NCBI GenBank assembly: GCA_022605955.1 | Contig: JAKCOZ010000008.1 | Location: 6,388,001 to 6,452,000 of the forward strand | DNA: 64,000 bases | Source of the DNA: Rallus limicola | Lineage: Eukaryota > Chordata > Aves > Gruiformes > Rallidae | Reading direction: 5' to 3' | Shown: positions 37,488-51,795 of the stretch, piece after piece | Numbering within the stretch: the first letter of the stretch is position 1 | Layout: each line of letters begins with the position of its first letter | Position numbers and translations under genes: made by a program | The notes under the pieces: generated by a model | Told to the model about the DNA's origin: nothing | Seen by the model: the letters and a program-made list of their open reading frames with translations, nothing else | Database searches by the model: none

Positions 37488-40306
37488 GGCAGGGTTAGCT
37501 AAAGGAAGACGACAGCTGGAACAGATACTCATGAAGCTGTTCGGGGGCTCTCTTGGTCAGTGTAGTGGCCTAGAAATCAGCAAGTCACCTGCAGAATTTT
37601 TTTTCCAATTTTGCATCTTCCCTTTTTTTCCACTTTGCACCGAAATTATTATTCATTACATGTTTATTAAAACTGCTTACGTGAAGAGGGAAAACACATT
37701 TCTCAGTTCCATTTTACAGATGAATTGTTACTTCTGAATGTTCTGTCTCTGCAAATGTGGACTATCAGTAGAGATATGTAGGGATAGGGAAGATTTAAGG
37801 AGAACAGAAGATAAAGAGTTAAGATCTCTTTTGTGTATCTGTGGAACATGCTCCCTAAATTTTTCCTTTAATCTTAAAATTACATGTCTCTTCTTTATCA
37901 TTCTTTAAACATGTTAGGTTGGTTAATACATCACATAAATCAGAAATTTGCATTTGATTGAAGATTATCTGTTATATTGAAATTTACAGCTTAAGATCTT
38001 TATGATTTTGCAATAAGGCTTCCTAAGAACTACTTTCTACTGAAAGAGAAATGTTATTATGTAGTTACAACCAAAGAAGCTCATGGTGGGTACCACCAGT
38101 TTATCATTGACCTAATTTATTTCAGCTTTTCCTGAGGTTCAACATCACTCATGGTGTGCAGAGCTAAAATAAAACCCTTTCAAAGCTCAAAACTGGGTTT
38201 TGAATGAGGTTGGGGGGCGGAAGACTTTACATGTCTTTGAAGAATCTCTCCTCGCTGCTCCAAAGGGTCAGTACGGAGTGGGTCGTGGAATGAATAAATG
38301 AGAAATTGATAAGCATATCTTTTGGACTTATTACCACAGTTTTAATACAAAGCAGGAGGAGCTGCCAAGACCCTTCCTGTACTTGACAATTTGATTTATC
38401 TTTCTTTTACTTCTAACAAACATATATGACCCTGATCTTTGAAATGTGCTTATCAGTTACATCAGTTCCCTTCCTGATGCAAGTTGACTGATGCATACTT
38501 AAAGAAAAATGTTTTGTGTAGGCTCTTCTTTTATTTTTGATTGAGGGATAATTTGTCATGTTCCCTGCATGTAATATCCTCCCCTCCATTCTGACAGGAA
38601 GAAGAAAGGGGCAAAAGATACCTGAAGAGTAGGGCTATTGCAGCTTTACTATCCAGTTTTACGAAGTGGTTTATTTAGCTCAAAAGAGCAGGGCCAGGGG
38701 TGTGAAAACGGGTGAATAGGGAATGACATAACAAACAATTAAATGGTTCAGCATTATACTTTTTGCAGTATTAGATACTATATTGTGTACCCTACATATC
38801 AAACACGATAATTAGATCCACAGAGTTCTCAAACATGATTATTCTGAACGTATAAAGCTGTCAGAGAGCAGTCATTCAGGCACACGCTGCTAATGCTTAT
38901 TATAAGAGCAAATAATGCAAAATGTAAAAATAAATGCCAGTAGTCAGAAATGAAAAGAGTATGACATTCTCTTGAGTAACAGTGCTTCACTTAAAATCTT
39001 GTTCTAACAGTTTAAATATGCATTTGATGAGAATAGCACTTTTAAAAGGAACCTGTAAAGTAAATATAAGTTGATTTTGACATATTTAATTATCCCTTTT
39101 CTCTAAATATAAGCAAAGCACTTAAAACTTGAAATCTAAGTCTGATCTAGAATATCACCCAGTGACAATATCCTCTGAAAATATTTGTGATACGCAGATT
39201 GTGGTAGTCAGCTGAGCGTGTGGATTACAAACATCTTCCTCTTTATTTGGAAATTGTAAACATACTAGTCTTTAAATTAGTTTTAGATTGAAGATTGTGG
39301 TTATGAAAGCAAGCATAGGATTCCCAAACGTATGTGAATCATGAAGCTTCGAATGATTTCTATATAGGAATATATGAAAGCATTTGTAATAAACCTGCGT
39401 TTGCGCAATGTTTCTCACTTCTAGCCTCCCACATCGATGTTACCTTTGCATCCTGTTACAGTTGTCCTCTTTCAGTTTTGACTTAGTAATAATTTGTTAG
39501 GTTCCAAATATTGCAAGCAAAAAAATGTATTTTTTGAGAATTGCACCCTTGCTTATCAATCCCTTGAAGAGTGAAACTCATGTAAGAAGGAGTCTAAAAG
39601 CTCTTCTCAGTTGTCCTGTATAAACCAATTGGGTCTGAGTGAATAATTAAAATCAATTAACCATGCTTACATAAACAAAACAATTTTTTTATTTATTTTA
39701 TTGTTCTTCAACAAAGAAATGGATGGGTAAAAATCAACCTCTAGTGAATTGATATAAATTTCCATCTTTGTGAGGTGGGGCTGTTTTGAGCAGAAAGCAA
39801 TTCTGAGGACAGATAGGTGTTTCAGTAAATTGTTAATTTTTTTGGCTAATTGTTTTCCTTAAAGTAAATTAAAGAATATTTAGAAACATCCTGATTCTGG
39901 ACAGCAAATATGGTAAAGATATGCATTTTTGTATGCATTACATAAAATGTTTATAAAGCAGAAACATGCAAATATATGCATGAGTTTTGTTCAGAAATCT
40001 GGGCAGCCTTTTGAGTTTAAAAAGTGTGGAAATTCTTAAGTTCTTCCCCAGTCAAGAAATTGTATTTCTAATCTACTACTATTTTAGGTTATCTCCTATG
40101 CCAGAAAGACTTTTGTTTGCTTTAATTACAACTGAAATCATGCTATCTCTGCTGGCTGCAGAGCTTTCAGGAGCTGTCACTCTCATTTTCCAATTTATAA
40201 ATGTGCCAAGAAGGTATCTCCATTTCCCTCCTCTCTCTCAATTCCGAGCATTATCAGACTTCTACGCAGAGCACTTTGCTTTTGAACACTGTGGCTGCAT
40301 GTTTGT

Positions 40307-40326
40307 CATGGAAGTGCACTTCCATG
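40307..40326. repeat. Perfect 20-bp palindrome
   Basis: CATGGAAGTG is followed without spacer by its exact reverse complement CACTTCCATG. It contains GTGCAC and flanking GGAA/TTCC half-sites. A perfect 20-bp palindrome is unlikely by chance at any one place, though across 64 kb only mildly surprising. Confidence 0.9.
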
Positions 40327-43300
40327 TAGCTGTGCAAGAAAATTATGTTAATTAGAAGTAGGAAGATTCAGAGTTTAGTTTCAAAGTACATTTGAGCTTG
40401 CTTTTGTCCATAGAAAAGGTAGGACATTTCATATGACCAAGATATTTTTGGGTTTTTAAGCATTTTCCACCATTTTTCCTGTATTACCATTACTTGCAAA
40501 GTAATAAGAATTTTCATGTGTCACAAAATACTTTCCGGTTTTCAAGAGTTGAGGAGGTGGTGCTTTCTTTTGATGTTTTTTGGTGGTTTTTTTTTTTTTT
40601 ATTCATCCAAATCACATATTTAGAAATCAGTCTGTGGTCCTCCTGTGCTTGCCACCAGATGAGCTGTAATGATGACAAGCAGAGAATTAGAGGTGATGAA
40701 AACTGGAAGAATTAAGCTGAGTGGAAGTGGACAGAGGGGCCGTTAGAGCTGTGGCAGTTTTGCAGTTTCCACATTCCTTCTTTCATTAATTGAAAAAAAA
40801 AAAAATTGAAACACTGATCCTTAACTGAGACATTTACACTTCAAAATGTTCTGGTTTCAAGGTAGTTTCAGCCAGGCAGTGGATTTATAATGGCATTCAG
40901 TCAAGCTCTTTTGGTTTTGTTTTTCTGGTAATGGACATGAGTAGGTACTCGAGGTGGGGAGGTCTTTCCAGGGGGACTAACACAGGAAGGTGTGAGCCCT
41001 GAGCTCTGTCATCTCTTGGAGTATGCCACTGAGGTGAAGAAACTGTTGCAGCTCTCCAGGCTTGTGGTGGTGTACGGGTGGGTATACACTGAATGAAAAT
41101 TTGGGCTGAAAGAATATTCATAATGGTTACTTGGTGATTTTGATGTTTCCTTTGACTTACAAACTGAGACTTGTTGGTTTGGGAGGGCCCCACTCCATTA
41201 CGTGCATGTACCACGTCAGGATGCTGTCATTTCATACAAGCACAGCCAAGAGTGTTCTCAAGTCCTCTACCTCCTTCTCCCCCAACTCCAGAGAGACACA
41301 TACTGCAGAGGAAGGAATTCATAATAAAGTAGTAGTGATAAAAAAGTGTTTGATAAACACCTAAATTAGAAGAAAAAGAGTATGCAATAAAAAATATTGA
41401 TTTGTTTTTGAAGCAGTGTAAACCAGCACAGGCTAATTACACCCTTATGCCTGTGGTACTTACACAGATATTTATTCAAAAGAATACACATGTTGCTATG
41501 GCAATCATTTTGTTTGTCAAATGTTAAGTAAACTTCAAAAAAAAAAAAAAACAAGCCTTGAAATGTTGTTTTCTGTTGTGACTAGTGTCTGCAACCCACA
41601 CACAGCTGCTCTGAAACAGCTAATAGTCTCCTAGTGTATAGATTCATATTCTAAACCAGCAGTAGTGTCATGGCTGTCAGAGGCTCCTCATTGCTGGGTA
41701 TCATGTGTCTGCAAGCAGGAAGCAGACAAAGCACCTTCTTCTGCCCTGCTGATTTGCCATGTGCCCAGCACTGCTCACTTGCACTACGTTGCACTTGCCT
41801 GCCTGGCTTCGGAGGGCAGACCCCCTCTTGCCCCTCCCCATGCTTAAGAGCCTGTTGAGAGCCCTGTGGTATAATTCTTTCCTTGCAGCCTGATGTCATA
41901 CACAGCTACAGAAAAAGTGCAGTTTTGGGAATTTATGGTTCAGGGCTGAAAGTGGGGTTTCTGTGGAGAAGCTCCCATCATCCAGTTCAGCTGTTTACAC
42001 GGTAGGGCGGGTGTTCAGGTTAATGTATTGCCTGGGTTCGCTTCCAGGAGCGAAGAAACCCTGATAACATCTACAAGTGCTCTTCACCTGTAGCCATTAC
42101 TGACATCATCCCTCCTCAGAGAGCTACCACAGGGGGAAAGCATGAAAGCTAAGGCTTTGCACTTTGCCTGATAATTTCTCAGAACCTACAAGAGGTAGTG
42201 GTATGGATTTTTCCCCCTGCTACCCAGGGCACTGGTTTGCAAGGACGAATACTGTTCATGGACCTTGTTTCTCAAAGACAATGTTACAACTCCATTTTTA
42301 TGAGTGTTCCCTTAAATTTGTATCTGTGAATAACATGTTTTTATAACCTGTGACAACAGATTGAGAGAAAGAGGGGCTTTGCCTTTTTATAAGAACTCCT
42401 GGTGGACATATGACAATGACAGCACATTTAGCTATTGGCCTTTTTCAACTTCATGCATTTGCATGCAGTTCTTCGTTTCTTTTGCATCACGCTTGTTTTG
42501 TGTGAGGGGGATGGTAGTTTGAGAAGGAAGAAGTAGGAAGCCGGAGGATAAATCCCTTACATGGATTCTGCCTTTAATGGATTATATCCAGAATTCTCCT
42601 TAATTTGATGACACCCAGAAAACACTTTGGTACTTTCACTCCCTTTAAAATAATAGCAATTATGTCAGCACTTACTTGGTTGCAGCACCGTTTTTTGACA
42701 CTTTTATGTCCATGACTGCGTCTGTTAATTCACAACTTGATTCTGAATTCTTTGGTAGGTGAAAGCTTTGTCTCACACACAGAGGAAAGATCCTGCCAAG
42801 AACTGGACTGACTGCAAAAAGAGGAGTTGATATGTCTTAGGTGTTACTAGGACACTTGCCTTGCTCTTCTCCTGAAGACTGCGGTCCTTGCTCCAGATTG
42901 ACAGAACTATGCAGAGCAGCTGTTGCCTGGAGCTTGCATCTCTGTGAAATACCACCTTTGTTGGGGCTCGTGCAAGCCCTGGGAGAGTGGCCTGTAGCAA
43001 AAAGGGACAGGGAATAGCTGCTATGGAAAATGAGGATTAAGTGCAAAGACAGATACTGCTCTCAAACTACAGAAAGACTAAAGAGGTAGATAGAAAGGCA
43101 GGGAGACAAAAAAACCAGTAGAAGTAGAAAAATGTCTCTGTTTGACTTCTGCAACTCCAGTTTATGTCATAACCTCACTGCATGGAGATGACTAGTGATT
43201 AAGGTGGGCACAAACCCAGAACAGGAAGAGACCTGCCAGGTTTGACAAAAACAATGTGTTTTGTGTCTGGGTGACAAGGTTGTAAGGGCAAGAATATGAA

Positions 43301-46300
43301 CCCAAATTTCAAACATCATGAAGTTTAGGCAGGTTATAAGGATGGCTTTAAGGTGTAATTTTAAGAAGATGATACCTTGGAATAGGAAGGCTTGCTTAGA
43401 AGTAGACTTAGTTGATGTACTGGTTGAAAAATAAAAGTTAAATGCATTTATATAGTACATATGAGAAGCAGACAAAATTGTACTGCCCAAGAAAGATAAA
43501 TGAACTCTGCATTCCTGGCCCTTTCCTTAATTTAACTGAACCAGAAGCTGAATTTGGAAAAGTACATTTTGTGTTGAGCTCTAAAAAGGAAGTGCCAACA
43601 GTTTGATTGGGAAAATAAACCCTGTAGAATGTGCATACTGTGACAGTTCACAAACTCTGGGCTTTACCGTCTCCATTAAGGTCAGTATTGTCTGCAAGCT
43701 AGGCTTAGCTGGCCTTTGGCATGCACCTACTGAAATCTTGATCCTACTCAAGAAAAATGTCGTAGGTTTCAGCAAGGTGATCATTTCACTATTAATCCTT
43801 TGAAGAGGAAGGCAAGTGCATGCCTAGAATTTGTGGGGAAAAAAACAAAACCACCCTGGGTATCAGCCCTCTGGGATTCATTTCATGAAGGAGATCATGG
43901 TGGATGCGATTTCAGATGAGATCATTGCCCACCTGTCATGGTCACATGCAAGTGCAGCCTAATTCTGTTGTCAGCCTTGACATGACACATTTGCATCTGG
44001 GAGGGTTGATGGCTGGTTTCTGCTCAGGACAGTAAAAGAGCCTTTATGGTGGCTGATTTTTAAGGGTTCTGATTCAGAATCCAGTAAGATTAACAAAAAA
44101 GATTTCTTCAGCACCAAATCAAGGGCGATTCAAGGATTTGATGACATTAGGCAGGGCATTGAAGACATCTTTGTGATTTTACCAGAATAGATTTTTTAAA
44201 TGCATATGCTAATAATAATAGCTCTCTCTATAGTGTTTTTCATTTTTAGACACTTCAGATGTTTGCACTTTCCCCCCCCTCTCTGCTGTGATTTTGTTGC
44301 TGGTCAGACAGTTGCAGTTCAGAGACATTCTGGGTAGCTGTATCACACCGCAAAGCTGTGGAAAGCAAGAATAGTCAGTAGCAGATCACCTGCAGCTTCT
44401 GGGCTTCTCAGAGATGAAATTAGTGCAGAGGGACTTTACTACATCAGCAGTGTTGCCCAGGGGAACTGCAGACATCTCCAGCTTGCAGGTCAAACCTCTG
44501 TGTCTTCTACAGCTTGAACACTTCACCCTTCATCTTCCCTTCTCTCCCCTCCTTGTTCCAAGGAGCTATGTTAAAAAAACCATACAGTATTCTGGCAGTA
44601 AAATTTTGAATTAAATATGGTATTTCTCTGACCTGTTAGTTGTTCGATCTACTTTGCAATTATAATTTTTATTTTGGAGCCTGAAGCTTTTGTTACAAAG
44701 ACCTCAAATCCTCTTTTGTAGGACAGGGAGTAAGAACAACAACAAAAGTTTACAGAGATTTAATGTTGCCTAGCATTACTATGATAATAGTATGTGTATT
44801 TCCTTCACTTCTTTTTTATATTAAATTGATAGGTCTGCTTTTGGTGCATTTTTAATGAAACACATTGTTCCTAGGTTTTATTTTTAAAATTAATTAAAAG
44901 CTAGGGACAGGCTGTAATTATAAGAACTGTCCCTTTCTCCTTTCAAAGCACGCCCTCTGCCTCTAAACTCTGAGCAAACGCCATGGCTGAACTTCAAAGA
45001 GAAATACTGTCTCCCTCCGTCCAGGCCAACTGCTGCCTTCAGCCACTCTAGAAAATATTGGAGTGACTTTCAAGTTTAATAACTTAAAATGCTGAACTGG
45101 AATTGCTTCTGATTAACTCACAGTTTAAATGTAACTTCTTTTTTTCCCTTCTCACTTCTGTTTTGAGCTAAAACTGCAGAATCATTTCTAAAATGCAGTT
45201 ATATGCAAGAGAGATAGATCTGTTGGGAAAAGCACTGATTGGAAAATAGGACTTTACAACCTACTTCTTGCTGAAACCTCAAGTATTTATGATAAACATG
45301 GTTTTGGTAATGGAAAATAAATTTTAAACTTTTTTTGTGGTTTTTTTTCCCAATCCAGCCCGTTTAAGTCTGTCTGTGCCATGATATATATAAGACAAAT
45401 GGAGCAATACGCATGAGCCTGCATTTAATCTGAATGTCCAACAGCAATGTGATGGCAACAGCATGTGTTTACTCTGAATCATGGAGCAGACAGCAGATAT
45501 AACAGGATGACAGAGACCACATATGGGGTTGTCTCCTCCCTGTTACATTTAAACCAGCAGCGTTATTACATTCACTTCTGTTACTCTCCAATCTTCTTGT
45601 TTTGTTTTTGTTTTGCAGTAACATTGCAGGTTTGTTTGGTACTTAATGCAACTGGCAGAATTTCAAATGTCATACAGGAGGCTTTATCAGATGAGCTGCT
45701 AGCTGTCAAGTTGAAGACTTTGAATGCACATATGTGCACAAATGAAGGGAGGCTAAAAGAAGAGAGATGTCTGTATGAAAGCATGGGTGCAGTGGGTTTC
45801 AGCTGTTTATGTGTGAATACAGCTTGCTCTTGGTAAAGATTTCAAGTTGGCAGAGCTTTTATTTCTTTCACCATTATTTCCAATTAGCATCACCAACCCC
45901 AGTACAGCAATGCAGGAAAGCTTTTTACATTTATCTTCTCATGCTTATCTGTAGCATCCGTTCTTACGCATAATATCCACGGGCATGCATTATAACATGA
46001 GACAATTCCATGTTGATAAACTCTTGCTTATTGAGACCCTTTGAAGAGGACAGACCGAGTGTAGGTGATAGTGCTGGGGAAGATTCTTGCACAACATGTT
46101 GCATATTCTACCACGTAATCAGTGCACTAATCTTTTCAGGTTTTTAACTTATTTCAAAAACTCCGTGTGTACTGGGAAATGAAGATGACACAGAATGAAT
46201 TCCGCATTTCAATGAACTCATCATCAGTTGTCTGTATTCCTTCTAATCGTCCTCTAGTCAGGTTTATCTTTTTTGGCACCAAAAATTGCTATTCATCTGG

Positions 46301-48570
46301 AACTTCTTTTGCAAATCAGTGCCTGCATAATCTGCTGTGGATAGTGGACTCTGGCTTTCAGGCTAAAATGATATAAATATCCCCAACCTGAGCAGAGATT
46401 ATTCTTCTTAATACCTCATCCAGTTCCACACTGTGATGACGTCCTTGAAATCTGGGATTGTTTCAGTGCTTGACTTTTCAGCTTCTAAGCACTTAAGAAA
46501 TAATGTGATTAAAAGCTGGCGCCTGATTCCCTTGTCTTTATTGACTTGATTCAGTGGTGATGGATCAGCCTTTTTGTGTACAACAGACAAGAGTGAAATA
46601 AAGACTTTAAAACCATTATTTCCACTCAGTTAATGGAGATTATTCTGAGACTAAATTTTTGTGAGGGAAAAGCTTGACAGACAAGTGAGAATTTGAGGAA
46701 CATCTAAGAGGAAGAGCTAACAAACCTGTGTATGTAGTGGGTTTGAATAAGTCTTCAATACTTCAGTCTGCTATGAAAACATTTTGGAACCAGCTTGCGG
46801 GTTACAAATTACTATATGAGGTGAAAGTAACTGAAAATAAATGGCACTGGCACTGTTTGTAATCAGTCTTCTACCAGTATGATGGTGGATTTTGGAGAGA
46901 TGTTTGATTCTGAAATTCCACCCAACTGATTGCATCCAGGACTGCTGTGTGGAAGTCCTGGCGAGAGTAGGAGCTGCAAGTGTTGCCAGCTAGAGCATTT
47001 GGGAATCCATGTTTCCCACTCACTGTAGACTTGTCATACAGCCATGAGTTACTCTAAGACTTGAACATAGAAGAGCTTGTGTACTAGAATAATGTGGGTA
47101 GTTGTAGGGCAGAATGGTTATTAAACGTTTTTCATCAGAAGTTTGTTCACAGGGCAGTTGTTGCTTTCATTTCCAGGGTACTGGAATCTTATTACAGAAC
47201 AGAGAATCTTAAATGAAATCTTAATGTGAAAACCCTCAGCTTATCAACCCATAATAAGGGCAGGTTGGAGTTAAAAATTATTTTGCTAAACTGGAAACTA
47301 AAAAATGGTACTACATACAATTCTTTGAAGTTAACTATCTACAGCATATAGTGCTCAATATGTAAGAACTTTAAAATGCAACAAAGTTTTATATTAAAAA
47401 GCTTGTGTTACTATGATTCATCAGGTTCCGTGAGGGATCTGTACTGACTCCCAAAAGCAGGTGTTGACAAACTGGAATAAATAAATAGAATTAATTAAGA
47501 TGTCTAGGTGTTACTTTTCATTTTGATTAACAGTGGTCTTTGGTGTAAATAAACTTTGATTATCATTTACTTTAAAAATATATAGCTTGTAAGTGTGCAA
47601 AATCAAAATATCCGAGGGGGATAAAATGTAAATGATTATAAGTCTTAGTGAACCAAACTTCATCCTTGTTTTTGTTAAATATGCATAAGCAGTTGAGGTA
47701 AATCTGCCATGGTGAAGGGGCTCTGCTTCTAAGTATACTGAGTCCTGCATTGTAACCTGGAGAGGTGAGGCCCTTGCTGCAGGGTGCTCTGAAGGAAAAG
47801 GTGGAGGTGCATCTGCCCAGTGTCTTGCATCTTTCTCCCTTCTGAGAAATCTGAAAGCTCAGTGTTGCCTTAATTTAGTGAAGTTCTCTAGACTGTCAGT
47901 TCTGCGGGATTTTGAGGGGTTTTGTGAAGGAGAAGTGTTTTGTAGTTAGGCTGAACTAAAAAGACAAAGCAAAAAGCTTTCCCATTTTGTTCCCCAAATT
48001 TGCAAGGGAACAAATCACACTCATCACTGGAAATGAGCAGGAAAAGAGCAAGGTTTTTCAGTAGAGATGTGGAAAAAACCCTAATTGACAATTTTAGATA
48101 TGTAACTTAGATTTGCCTCTTTTCATAGAGAAAGAAAACTTCTCCAGGGATGGATCAGAGCAGAAACTTTACTTAGAATGGCAGCTTAGTAAAGTTAGAT
48201 TTTGTGATACTTCCAGTTATTAATTTACTTTTTTAAAGATATTTTAATTACAAATGCTTAAAGAGATCATTCCAGTTTTGTCCAACTTAAGTGCAGAAAA
48301 TTAAGGAAGGTGATTGTTAACAGGTTACTGTGGGATCAGCAGAATACAAGCATCAGGTGTGGGGTTTATTTTACTTGGAAACTGCTGGAGTTTGTTTATT
48401 TTAATGTCATGTTAAACAGCATGTTGTAACTCCTAAGGGACCATAGGACATTTTCAGTTTGAACATTCAAAGAGACTTCTAATGCTTGAACATCTCTACA
48501 GAACAGAAGATGTTTTTTTAAGAATTTTACCTGGATGCGTCTCTCATCCTGTATTGGATAGTCTGCAGCA

Positions 48571-49105
48571 TTGCAGCTGTACATGGCTCTTTGTAGTAAG
48601 AGGGGGAGACAATAAGAAGGGTAAAAGTGAGAAAACTTGTGGGGTGAGATAAAGACAGTTTAATAGGTAAAGCAAAAGTTGTGCACAGAAGCACAGCAAA
48701 ACATTTCCCACTTCCCATGAGCAAGGAGGTGTTCAGCCATCTCCAAGGAAAGTGGGAGACCGTTACCATCACACATAAATGTGACTTGGGAAGACAAACA
48801 TCATCCCTCTGAACAACCCATTCTTTCTTCCTTTTCCCCCAGACCCTTACATGCCGAGCATGGTGCCATATGACATGGAATATCCCTTTTGTCAGTTGGG
48901 GTCAACTGTCCTGGCCATGTCCCCTCTCAACTCCTTGTGCACCCCCAGCTACTCACTGGTTAGGTGAGAAGCAGGAAAGGCCATGGCTCAGCAGGAACGA
49001 AAATGTCCCTGTGTTATCAGCACTGTGTCCAGCACAAACCCAGAACACAGCCCTGTATTAGCTCCTGTGAAACAAATGAAGTCTATCCCAGCCTAAACCA
49101 GCACA
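48571..49105 (+). mobile_element. Second ERV solo LTR, 5' end degraded
   Basis: Same LTR family and orientation as the 26.9-kb copy. From about 48600 it follows that copy closely (GGGTAAAAGTGAGAAAAC, TAATAGGTAAAGCAAAAG, TTGGGAAGACAAACAT, CATGTCCCCTCTCAACTCC). It ends with a more canonical terminus, CCTAAACCAGCACA at 49105. The first ~70 bp are eroded and the TGTCATGG start is missing. No retroviral coding sequence lies beside it. Confidence 0.85.
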
Positions 49106-50572
49106 ACCTGAGAAATACTACTACTTGATATTTTATTGGTAAATTATATGGTAATTATATGGTAGTCGTCATCTTATCAATATGTTTTTCTATGATACTG
49201 TGCTCTGATAATTGTTTTCTTTCCTGGTTTTTTTTCCTGATGTAGTGCTTCTAAAAACAATTGCAGTGTTCAAGAAAGAATTTATAGTCCCTTCTCCTGT
49301 TTCAGTTTTTCTGCTGAAATTGAAAAGCTTCTCAAAGTTACCAACATTTCATTTTTTTAGACTGGATTTCTTAAAATAATTGTGTTTCTGGGAGTTGACT
49401 GTCAGTTATTCCTCCTCCTCCACCTCTTCCTCCCATCACTCAGTCAAAACATCAGCACTTCTTACCCAGCTTCGGTCAATTAAAATTAAATGAAGTAGAA
49501 GTTACAAGGTTACAAATATTTCTCAAGTTTTCTTCTACCTGTCTTCTCATTTTTAACAAAGGATGTGTTGTGGAAAAATCTTTCCATCAGGAAATTAACT
49601 TCTCATACATTATTTTTTAAAAACTAAATAAAAATTTAGAAGTGGTAAGTCTCTTTTAATTCTGGGGGATCCCAACTGACACGTTTTCTATGTTTGACTT
49701 TTGCAGTCCTAATCATCAAGAGTGTGAAGAATCTGCTGTGTTTTTTTTATATCGTTCCCATTGTCTGTACTTGGACATCCTCTCCAACCTTCTCCCACTG
49801 TTTTCAGGATGCACTCCAGTTTTTGAATGGCATTAACAAGCTAACATTACCAAGTGTAATGGGTAGCTTTACCATTGCCATGTGTAATGGTTCATAAATA
49901 CTATCAGATACAATGGGGTGCCATTAGGTATTTACAGGTTATACATTCAATGCATTAAACAATTCAATGTTTTGTGTTCTTCCCCCTTCCCATGGGGTCT
50001 CTTTGCAAACACGTTTGTATTGATTGTTCTCTGCTTTCTCACCAGCTGCTGCCACACTGGTTTTTCTGTTTCTTTGTCTGTAATATCTATTCTTTTACTA
50101 TAGCATCTTAACTGTGTTTTGTTCACCTGACCTCCTGATCAACATATTTGATTTGTATTTCTTAGGGACCTGTCTGTGCCAAAAGCAGGTGTCATTAAAG
50201 ATGCAAAATTGATTCAGCATAAGACAGTGGGGGTGGGTTTTTGTAGCCAGTGTATTTAACATTGTATCTGGTACAAATTGCTGCACTGACTAATTACAGA
50301 ACATCCTGTTATCCCACATTGGGCACAGGAGGTTAATTTTTTTCATTGTTGCTTTAGTTCACTGAAACTTCCCCTGGCTTTTAGGAAACCACAGACTTCC
50401 AGCTACAACCTCCCATATCCCGGGGAAAATAAATAAATCAATAGGTGGGTCTCTTAAGATGCACAGTACTTTACAAAGTACATACCAAGTCCTGAGAACA
50501 AGGACCTTTGTGTTAGAATTTTAGAGGCATTGAGGATATATCATAAAACAAATTATGTTCTGCTACAGTACT

Positions 50573-50599
50573 AATTATACCTTCGTTGTAGGTATAATT
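50573..50599. repeat. Perfect 10-bp inverted repeat, 7-nt loop
   Basis: AATTATACCT (50573-50582) and AGGTATAATT (50590-50599) are exact reverse complements around TCGTTGT. A further GGTATAAT follows directly at 50601, making a partial third unit. Confidence 0.85.
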
Positions 50600-51705
50600 C
50601 GGTATAATAAAACCATGTGCTTTGGTTTTCTTGAATACAGGTTAGAATGCACCTGTATGAATTGACTTCAAGAGATACTCAAAGTGAATTAAAGATAAAA
50701 CTCTGTGTGAATTTTAATAGCAATTTTGTACAAGTTCTGTTCTCATTATTCTTCATGAGCTGTATATACTTAGGCATTTCTACTTGACTTTTTTTTCAGT
50801 GTTTTTATATGTTTATGCATTTTTAATGTCTTCTGGTTTAAATGTTTCAAATAATCTGTTTCATCATCACCTGTTATGGGAAAAGACTATGTGCTTGATT
50901 GAATTTGAAATAGAGTTCAGCCAAATTTTAAATTATTTTAAGAGTCTACAACCTACAACCATCATGTACAAAGACAGAATTTCTAATTTGTAGGAGATAT
51001 TAACTTTGAAGTTGACATTTCTCTTCTCTAGCAGTGATCACAACTGCAGATTCTGCATAAATGGCATATTGTGTAAAGTGAAAGTTTAATTATAAGGGGA
51101 AACTTAATTGAATATTTCTGTTTGATTAATAATAAAGAAGCAGGAACATCACATTTGATTTTTAGACAAGCCGTGTAAAGAATGTTGAAATACTGCTGTC
51201 AGTGAATTAAAAGGGGTACAATGCTAAGATGTGCTTTCTTTCACTGGATTTCTCATAACAGAGTATGGGCTGTGACCTTGCTGCTTTGATTGCTGCTGTA
51301 TGTGGTGTTAAGAGCATAGTCCAAGGCAGACAAGATATAGGTCACAAGGCTTTTACTACAAACCCTCTCGGTTGGTTGTCGATATCCTCTCTTCAGTTTA
51401 GTGAATGTGGCACTATTGCCTAAAGGAGCAGCACAGCAGCTTTATTAAACTCAATGAAAATATACTGAAATGGTGCAAAGGCTGAGTATAGTCCTTTCTG
51501 CAAACTGCCTGAAGAAGAAAAGACCAAGCAATTTCAAACTCAGTGGGCCCAATGCACGTCTTACGTGAAACAACGTGAATCCAAAGTAACCACAGAGAGC
51601 TCAGTAAAATCACTCTATGAGGAGGCACTGACAAAAAACAAGCTGATGAGCGAAAAAGCTGCCTTTTATAAAAAAAAATAAAGCAAGCTGAAAAAACCCA
51701 AAAAA

Positions 51706-51795
51706 TTAAGAAAGCTGAAAATCTGATAATTTCTTTTTAAAATTCTGATTTAAAAAAAAAAAAAAAAAACACATCAGATTTTTCAGCTTTCTTAA
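51706..51795. repeat. Long inverted repeat (22/23-bp arms) around an A-rich loop
   Basis: The left arm 51706-51727 (TTAAGAAAGCTGAAAA, then TCTGAT) and the right arm 51773-51795 (ATCAGA, then TTTTTCAGCTTTCTTAA) are complementary except for one extra T. The 45-nt loop includes an 18-A run (51752-51769). It could fold as a stable hairpin in RNA or as a cruciform. It may be the remnant of a short palindromic transposon, but no target duplication or known termini were seen. Confidence 0.9.

Noticed and set aside
39987..40355. 122-codon plus-strand open frame with hydrophobic stretches
   Set aside because: No recognisable domain, no flanking exon signals, and it is inside a long intron; length is within chance for a frame in 64 kb.
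26870..49105. A single provirus with the two LTRs as its ends
   Set aside because: The copies are clearly diverged, 21 kb apart, and no gag, pol or env-like sequence lies between them.
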